Shown here: positions 60,544 through 64,000 of the stretch, one piece after another | Layout: every line of letters starts with the position of its first letter | Position numbering within the stretch: position 1 is the first letter of the stretch | DNA from: Actinomycetota bacterium | GTDB taxonomy: Bacteria > Actinomycetota > Thermoleophilia > BMS3ABIN01 | Direction of reading: 5' to 3' | Length of the DNA: 64,000 bases | Assembly (NCBI GenBank): GCA_023382335.1 | Contig: JAMCPM010000006.1 | Coordinates: 258,372-322,371, forward strand | The notes under the pieces: generated by a model | The model's input: the letters and a program-made list of their open reading frames with translations, nothing else | Told to the model about the DNA's origin: nothing | The model's database searches: none | Position numbers and translations under genes: made by a program

Positions 60544-61890
60544 TTAGAGCGCCGGAGAGTTATAAGAGTTGCCGCAGCTGTCCTCGGCGCTGAGATACAG
60601 CCGGGTGACAAACTCGTTGACATTCGGCGGGATTCTGTATTTGAGAACCTCGTGCGCCGTGGTGCCGGCCGAAACATTTCCCACCGATGCCGGCAGCGTC
60701 GTCAGCAGCTCGGCTCCGTTTGAGCTCGCGCCTCCTGAGACCTTCATCTTGTAGACGTCAACAGCGCCGGTGTTGTCGATACTGAAATCCGTCGTCAGGA
60801 CACGGCTGACGTAATCCGAATAATTCGCCCAGTAAGCAGCCCTCGCGCCGAGGCTCAGACCGGGCGTGGCGCACCGGCTCGACGCGGCGCCGTCCATGTA
60901 CTGAACACCGGCGGCAAACGCGGTCTGGGATGCTGGGCTGCTCTGCACCCGCCAGTCGGTTGTCCCGGTCAGACAGGCTTCCTGGTGTATGAGATTGAAC
61001 CAGGTGACGCCCACGATGCGCGGGAACCTCGACGGCAGCTGGTTGAAGAGGCCGGTTATCCAGGCAGCCTTGTCGCCGCCCAGCTCGGGGCTTGCCATCT
61101 CAGAGATCATGATCGGCTTGTCGGTCCGCGCCGCCATCACATCGTAGCTGTCGCCAAAGACCTGAACCGGGGTCTGCCAGCTGGAATCCCAGGTGCATTG
61201 CGGCATCGTATACAAGGTGCCCCAGTTGTAGCCGCTGAAGCCGACGTAATCCACGTAATCATCGCCGGGGTAGTAGTTGTTATAAGTGTTGATGGCGTCG
61301 GCGACCGAGCCGTCGCGGTTGGGGGACCAGACAAACTGGACGTTGGTGGCGCCCTCCTGCACGAAGATGTCGTACAGATGCCTCCAGGCTGGGACAAAAT
61401 CCGCGGGAACGTTGCCGTTGGTCGTGCCCGACCAGTAGGTCCAGTCTCCGTTCATCTCATGGAACGGCCGAAACAGCACCGGGTGGCCGAAGTCGCGCAG
61501 GTCGTCGGCCCATAGCCGCAGGTATGTGTCCCAGTTGCCGTTGGTGAAGTCTTTCAGCTGATACAGAGATGGATCGGGAACCGTCTGGGGCGTCGCGATC
61601 CAGGCCAGCTGAAGCGAGGCGCCACGGGCGGCCACGCCAGCGGCTATGTCGGTATCGAGGCGTTCGTCGAGGTGCTGGTACCAGAGGAAGTAATCAGCGG
61701 GCCGGCCGATGGCCGTGTTGAAACTGTCGAGATCGACCATCGGCTGCGGCCATAAACCGCCGGTGGTCACGCCGATCTTGAAGGCATGCGGAGGGTCCGC
61801 TGTCTGCGCCACCGTGGCGGGCATCAGCAGAATCACGAGCACGAGCGATAAGACCAGCGCAGTTTTCAGCAAGGCATACACAGAAATCAC
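60544..61890 (-). CDS. Secreted GH26-type glycosidase (beta-mannanase-like)
   Basis: 448 residues. Signal peptide (1-29, cleavage near VAQTA), then a GH26 barrel with acid/base Glu145 in RPFHEMNGDW and nucleophile Glu264 in IMISEMASPE. WSPN and the aromatic segments VGFSGYNWG and TWFN fit substrate binding. After about residue 330 a separate C-terminal beta-type domain follows. Likely acts on mannan or a related beta-glycan outside the cell; alternatively a host glycan-modifying enzyme. GTG start at 61890; GTG at 61881 is possible. Confidence 0.85.
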   Translation of the reverse strand: MISVYALLKTALVLSLVLVILLMPATVAQTADPPHAFKIGVTTGGLWPQPMVDLDSFNTAIGRPADYFLWYQHLDERLDTDIAAGVAARGASLQLAWIATPQTVPDPSLYQLKDFTNGNWDTYLRLWADDLRDFGHPVLFRPFHEMNGDWTYWSGTTNGNVPADFVPAWRHLYDIFVQEGATNVQFVWSPNRDGSVADAINTYNNYYPGDDYVDYVGFSGYNWGTLYTMPQCTWDSSWQTPVQVFGDSYDVMAARTDKPIMISEMASPELGGDKAAWITGLFNQLPSRFPRIVGVTWFNLIHQEACLTGTTDWRVQSSPASQTAFAAGVQYMDGAASSRCATPGLSLGARAAYWANYSDYVSRVLTTDFSIDNTGAVDVYKMKVSGGASSNGAELLTTLPASVGNVSAGTTAHEVLKYRIPPNVNEFVTRLYLSAEDSCGNSYNSPAL

Positions 61891-61944
61891 TCACTCTTTG
61901 CATACCCGAATTTTCTGGGGTCAAGCCCCAGCGGCCGCAACAGA

Positions 61945-62742
61945 TTATTTATGCTTCTCCATGATCTTCTCGAGCATTCTGACGATAGCCGTGCCCAGCC
62001 CGAAGACTGAGTCAGTGCCCAGGTTCTGATCGGCGGTGCTGTCGAAAAAGACCTTCAGATCAGATTCGAGGTCACCCTCGGGCTTCCAGTAGCAGACCAT
62101 CATCGGCGCCTTCGGGAAGGGATGGAGAACGACGGAGATGTCTGATTCCATATGACTCTTCGCCGTCGCCGCGCCAAAGAGGCTGATCAGATCCCCGAAC
62201 AGCCCACTGTGAGTGTCCGCCAGCTTCTTTAGTTTCCGAGGGCACTGCTCGTTGAAAAATGGATCCCAGTCGGGGCCGCCCTTGAGATTCCGGAAAGTGA
62301 CCCAGTCGCCGGTGATTTCCTTCCCCTGGCCGAAAAGGATGTAGCTCACAAACGGAATCGAGAACCACGGGTGCGTGTGGCATTGTGATGCGATGCGTCC
62401 CTGCCGGTCGATGGTGAAGTCCTTGCCGAGACACTGGATCGTCAGCACACCGCCATCGAACCGGGCGCCCAGGGCTTCAGCCCTTGATTCCAGGTCAACC
62501 TCCGGCAGCCTCCGCTTCAAATCCTCGAGTCTCTCCTGCTGCTTTTCTTCCATCGTCATCTGGGTAGTGACGCGCGCCTCGAAACTCTCGATCGTCGCCC
62601 GGTCCAGATGCGGGCAAAAGGACAGCTGCGCACGTTTCCCGATCACCGCAGTGGCGAAAGCAAGACAGGTAGCTTGGCCGCACTTGCCGCAGTTCATCTT
62701 GGGAAGCACCTTGAAGATATCGAGCGGGGAAGTTGCCGCCAC
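61945..62742 (-). CDS. DUF3786 protein with N-terminal 4Fe-4S (CFeS-type) motif
   Basis: 265 residues. C18, C21, C26 and C43 (NCGKCGQATCLAFA ... FCPHL) match the Fe-S motif of corrinoid iron-sulfur proteins and related redox proteins. The rest is a DUF3786 domain (DFTIDRQGRI, HPWFSIPFVSYILFGQG, VLHPFPKAPMMVCYWKPE). Such fusions are known mainly from strict anaerobes that use corrinoid or Wood-Ljungdahl enzymes; the exact role is unknown. GTG start at 62742 with GGAGGAGA before it. Confidence 0.9.
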   Translation of the reverse strand: MAATSPLDIFKVLPKMNCGKCGQATCLAFATAVIGKRAQLSFCPHLDRATIESFEARVTTQMTMEEKQQERLEDLKRRLPEVDLESRAEALGARFDGGVLTIQCLGKDFTIDRQGRIASQCHTHPWFSIPFVSYILFGQGKEITGDWVTFRNLKGGPDWDPFFNEQCPRKLKKLADTHSGLFGDLISLFGAATAKSHMESDISVVLHPFPKAPMMVCYWKPEGDLESDLKVFFDSTADQNLGTDSVFGLGTAIVRMLEKIMEKHK

Positions 62743-62921
62743 TGATTCTCCTCCATGGCTCTCGGGGTTGGTTTTGCCAGGGCATGAAATCCGGTTTCTT
62801 CTGAATTTCTTCTGAATAGATTAACACGGCGGGGCTGCTCTTTGCCGGCCTGAAATTTACTTTTTGAGCAAGTTGAAAGGGCAGCTAAAATAAATATGCG
62901 GGTCTCGACTTGTCATAGGCG

Positions 62922-63485
62922 TTAATCCTGTTGCTCACCGGTCCCCGGTGCCTTCTTGGCTTCGGCTGTCGCGGGCTTGACACCGGACGCGCTTGCCTCT
63001 ATCGAGAAAACGACTTCATTCTTCGATGTCCTGTAGATACTGTATTTATTTTCAGGATAGTGTCCCTGTGCGGTTCCATTATCAAAGAATATAGTCTTTG
63101 ACTCTCCGGGGTTCAGGCTCAGACCGTTCAGTTTCTGATAGTATTTCTCGCTCGTCCCGGTTGTGGCGTCAGTCATCCTGTAGAAGATTTCCAGATTGTC
63201 CATTACCTGGCCACTGGAGTTTTTTAGCTCGATCTGCAGACTGTCCGGGATGCTCTTCTTTGTCTGGGGATCGAAGTTGTCTTCGACGAGGGCGGAGGTT
63301 ATCGCCAGTCCCGGCGCGGTGGCATTGTTCTTGATGGGGTTGGCCGCCACCGGTAGCACCTGGCCACCACCGGCCTGGGTTGCGCCCGGCGCCGTAGAAC
63401 CGGCACTTCCCCCTCCACAGGAGGCAAGCGTGCCGGTGGCGAGCAGAATCGCGATAAAAGCAAATGCGGCTGATGTTTTTTTCAT
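62922..63485 (-). CDS. Lipoprotein of unknown function
   Basis: 187 residues from the ATG at 63485, which overlaps the permease stop (ATGA). Signal peptide with lipobox LASC (Cys23), Gly/Ser/Ala linker, then an immunoglobulin-like beta domain (LQIELKNSSGQVMDNLEIFYRMTD ... PGESKTIFFDNGT) of the DUF4352/CARDB style. Coupling suggests that it works with the ABC-2 permease upstream. Confidence 0.75.
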   Translation of the reverse strand: MKKTSAAFAFIAILLATGTLASCGGGSAGSTAPGATQAGGGQVLPVAANPIKNNATAPGLAITSALVEDNFDPQTKKSIPDSLQIELKNSSGQVMDNLEIFYRMTDATTGTSEKYYQKLNGLSLNPGESKTIFFDNGTAQGHYPENKYSIYRTSKNEVVFSIEASASGVKPATAEAKKAPGTGEQQD

Positions 63486-64000
63486 TTCATCTTCCTTCCG
63501 GTAAGGTTGCGTTTGTTTACTTGAGTCAGTGATATTAATGTGGTCGAGAAAAGGCCGGCAGCCAGCCATCCCGTGTCTTTCCAGGTATCGCCCCAGATCA
63601 GTGATAACGGTTGTCTGTCATAGATCTCCTTGACCCCCAGGAAGGCGAAGCTCGCCCGCTCAAAGTGCTTGCTAATCGAGCTTTCCTCAAGGAAGTTGCG
63701 GGCGGTCTCGTAGCCGCTGAAATGCGCCATAACGTCCTGTTCGTGGGATCTATCGACCTGCAGACTCGCAAAGAGGCCTCCGGGCACCTGGTTGTCGGGG
63801 TCCATGGTGTCACCTATCTGCGGAATGATGAGAACGACAACAAGCCAGAGGACAAAACATGCCATCAGTGATATCCCCGGCTGGCGCATCACGGCCGTGA
63901 GACCCAGCGCCAGCATGCTCCAGATCATCAAATAAACCCAGGCGTCCGCCATGCTGAGGCTCAGTTTGACAAGCTCGGAAGAAGATAATGAGGCGGCGCC
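63482..64000 (-). CDS. ABC-2-type transporter permease, C-terminal part
   Basis: The frame is open to the right edge; 172 residues are visible. Membrane helices lie at about VYLMIWSMLALGLTAV, ISLMACFVLWLVVVLIIP and WLAAGLFSTTLISL, separated by a ~75-residue extracytoplasmic loop typical of NosY/GldF-like ABC-2 permeases. The internal ATG at 63952 is not the start. Its ATPase is presumably beyond the window. Confidence 0.65.
   Translation of the reverse strand, partial: GAASLSSSELVKLSLSMADAWVYLMIWSMLALGLTAVMRQPGISLMACFVLWLVVVLIIPQIGDTMDPDNQVPGGLFASLQVDRSHEQDVMAHFSGYETARNFLEESSISKHFERASFAFLGVKEIYDRQPLSLIWGDTWKDTGWLAAGLFSTTLISLTQVNKRNLTGRKMK

Noticed and set aside
61915-61931. CTGGGG/CCCCAG hairpin between the DUF3786 and GH26 genes
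   Set aside because: No U-tract follows on either strand, so it was not called a terminator.

Overview
This window is chromosomal core DNA from a high-GC bacterium, most likely a deep-branching, probably anaerobic member of the Actinomycetota. That reading rests on the actinobacterial-looking RpoB/RpoC, the tilS-hpt-ftsH-folE-folP-folB-folK cluster, the ecfA-ecfA-ecfT-truA block after rplQ, frequent GTG/TTG starts and several apparently leaderless genes. Anaerobic traits are a membrane H+-pyrophosphatase, a DUF1858 disulfide protein and a DUF3786 protein with a corrinoid-protein-type Fe-S motif. The class cannot be fixed from sequence reading alone. Almost every gene lies on the minus strand.

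Region 1 (1-9387, minus): tilS-hpt-ftsH-folE-folP-folB-folK-nadA-nadB-nadC, a tRNA modification, purine salvage, proteolysis, folate and NAD synthesis cluster. Region 2 (9394-11360): a small redox/regulatory island with a Crp/Fnr regulator, a zinc-ribbon peptide, a COX1-like membrane protein and a DUF1858 protein. Region 3 (11495-17748): H+-pyrophosphatase, a LysR regulator, a decayed arsenite methyltransferase behind an intact promoter/operator, two lipoproteins and tiny ORFs. Region 4 (17745-21247): ECF transporter energising module and truA.

Region 5 (21281-41486): a continuous str-S10-spc-alpha super-cluster of ribosomal proteins with secY, map, infA, rpoA, tuf and fusA. It is driven by a clear promoter just upstream of rpsL. 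adk is missing from its usual place between secY and map. Five of its intergenic gaps carry arrays of the same heptamer (AGGAACC on the coding strand). Several proteins carry long disordered Ala/Lys/Glu/Pro extensions (L3, L4, S5, SecE, RpoB).

Region 6 (41541-60318): rpoC and rpoB, then the rplL-rplJ-rplA-rplK-nusG-secE-tRNA-Trp-rpmG block. The usual rplJL-rpoBC linkage is interrupted by a five-gene operon (49405-56109). It encodes two proteins built from tandem DUF202-like membrane modules, a sensor histidine kinase, a receiver-only response regulator and a PEP-synthase-like phosphotransferase with an unrecognised C-terminal half. This is the best candidate for an undescribed system. Region 7 (60544-64000): a secreted GH26-type glycosidase, a DUF3786 Fe-S protein, a lipoprotein and the end of an ABC-2 permease.
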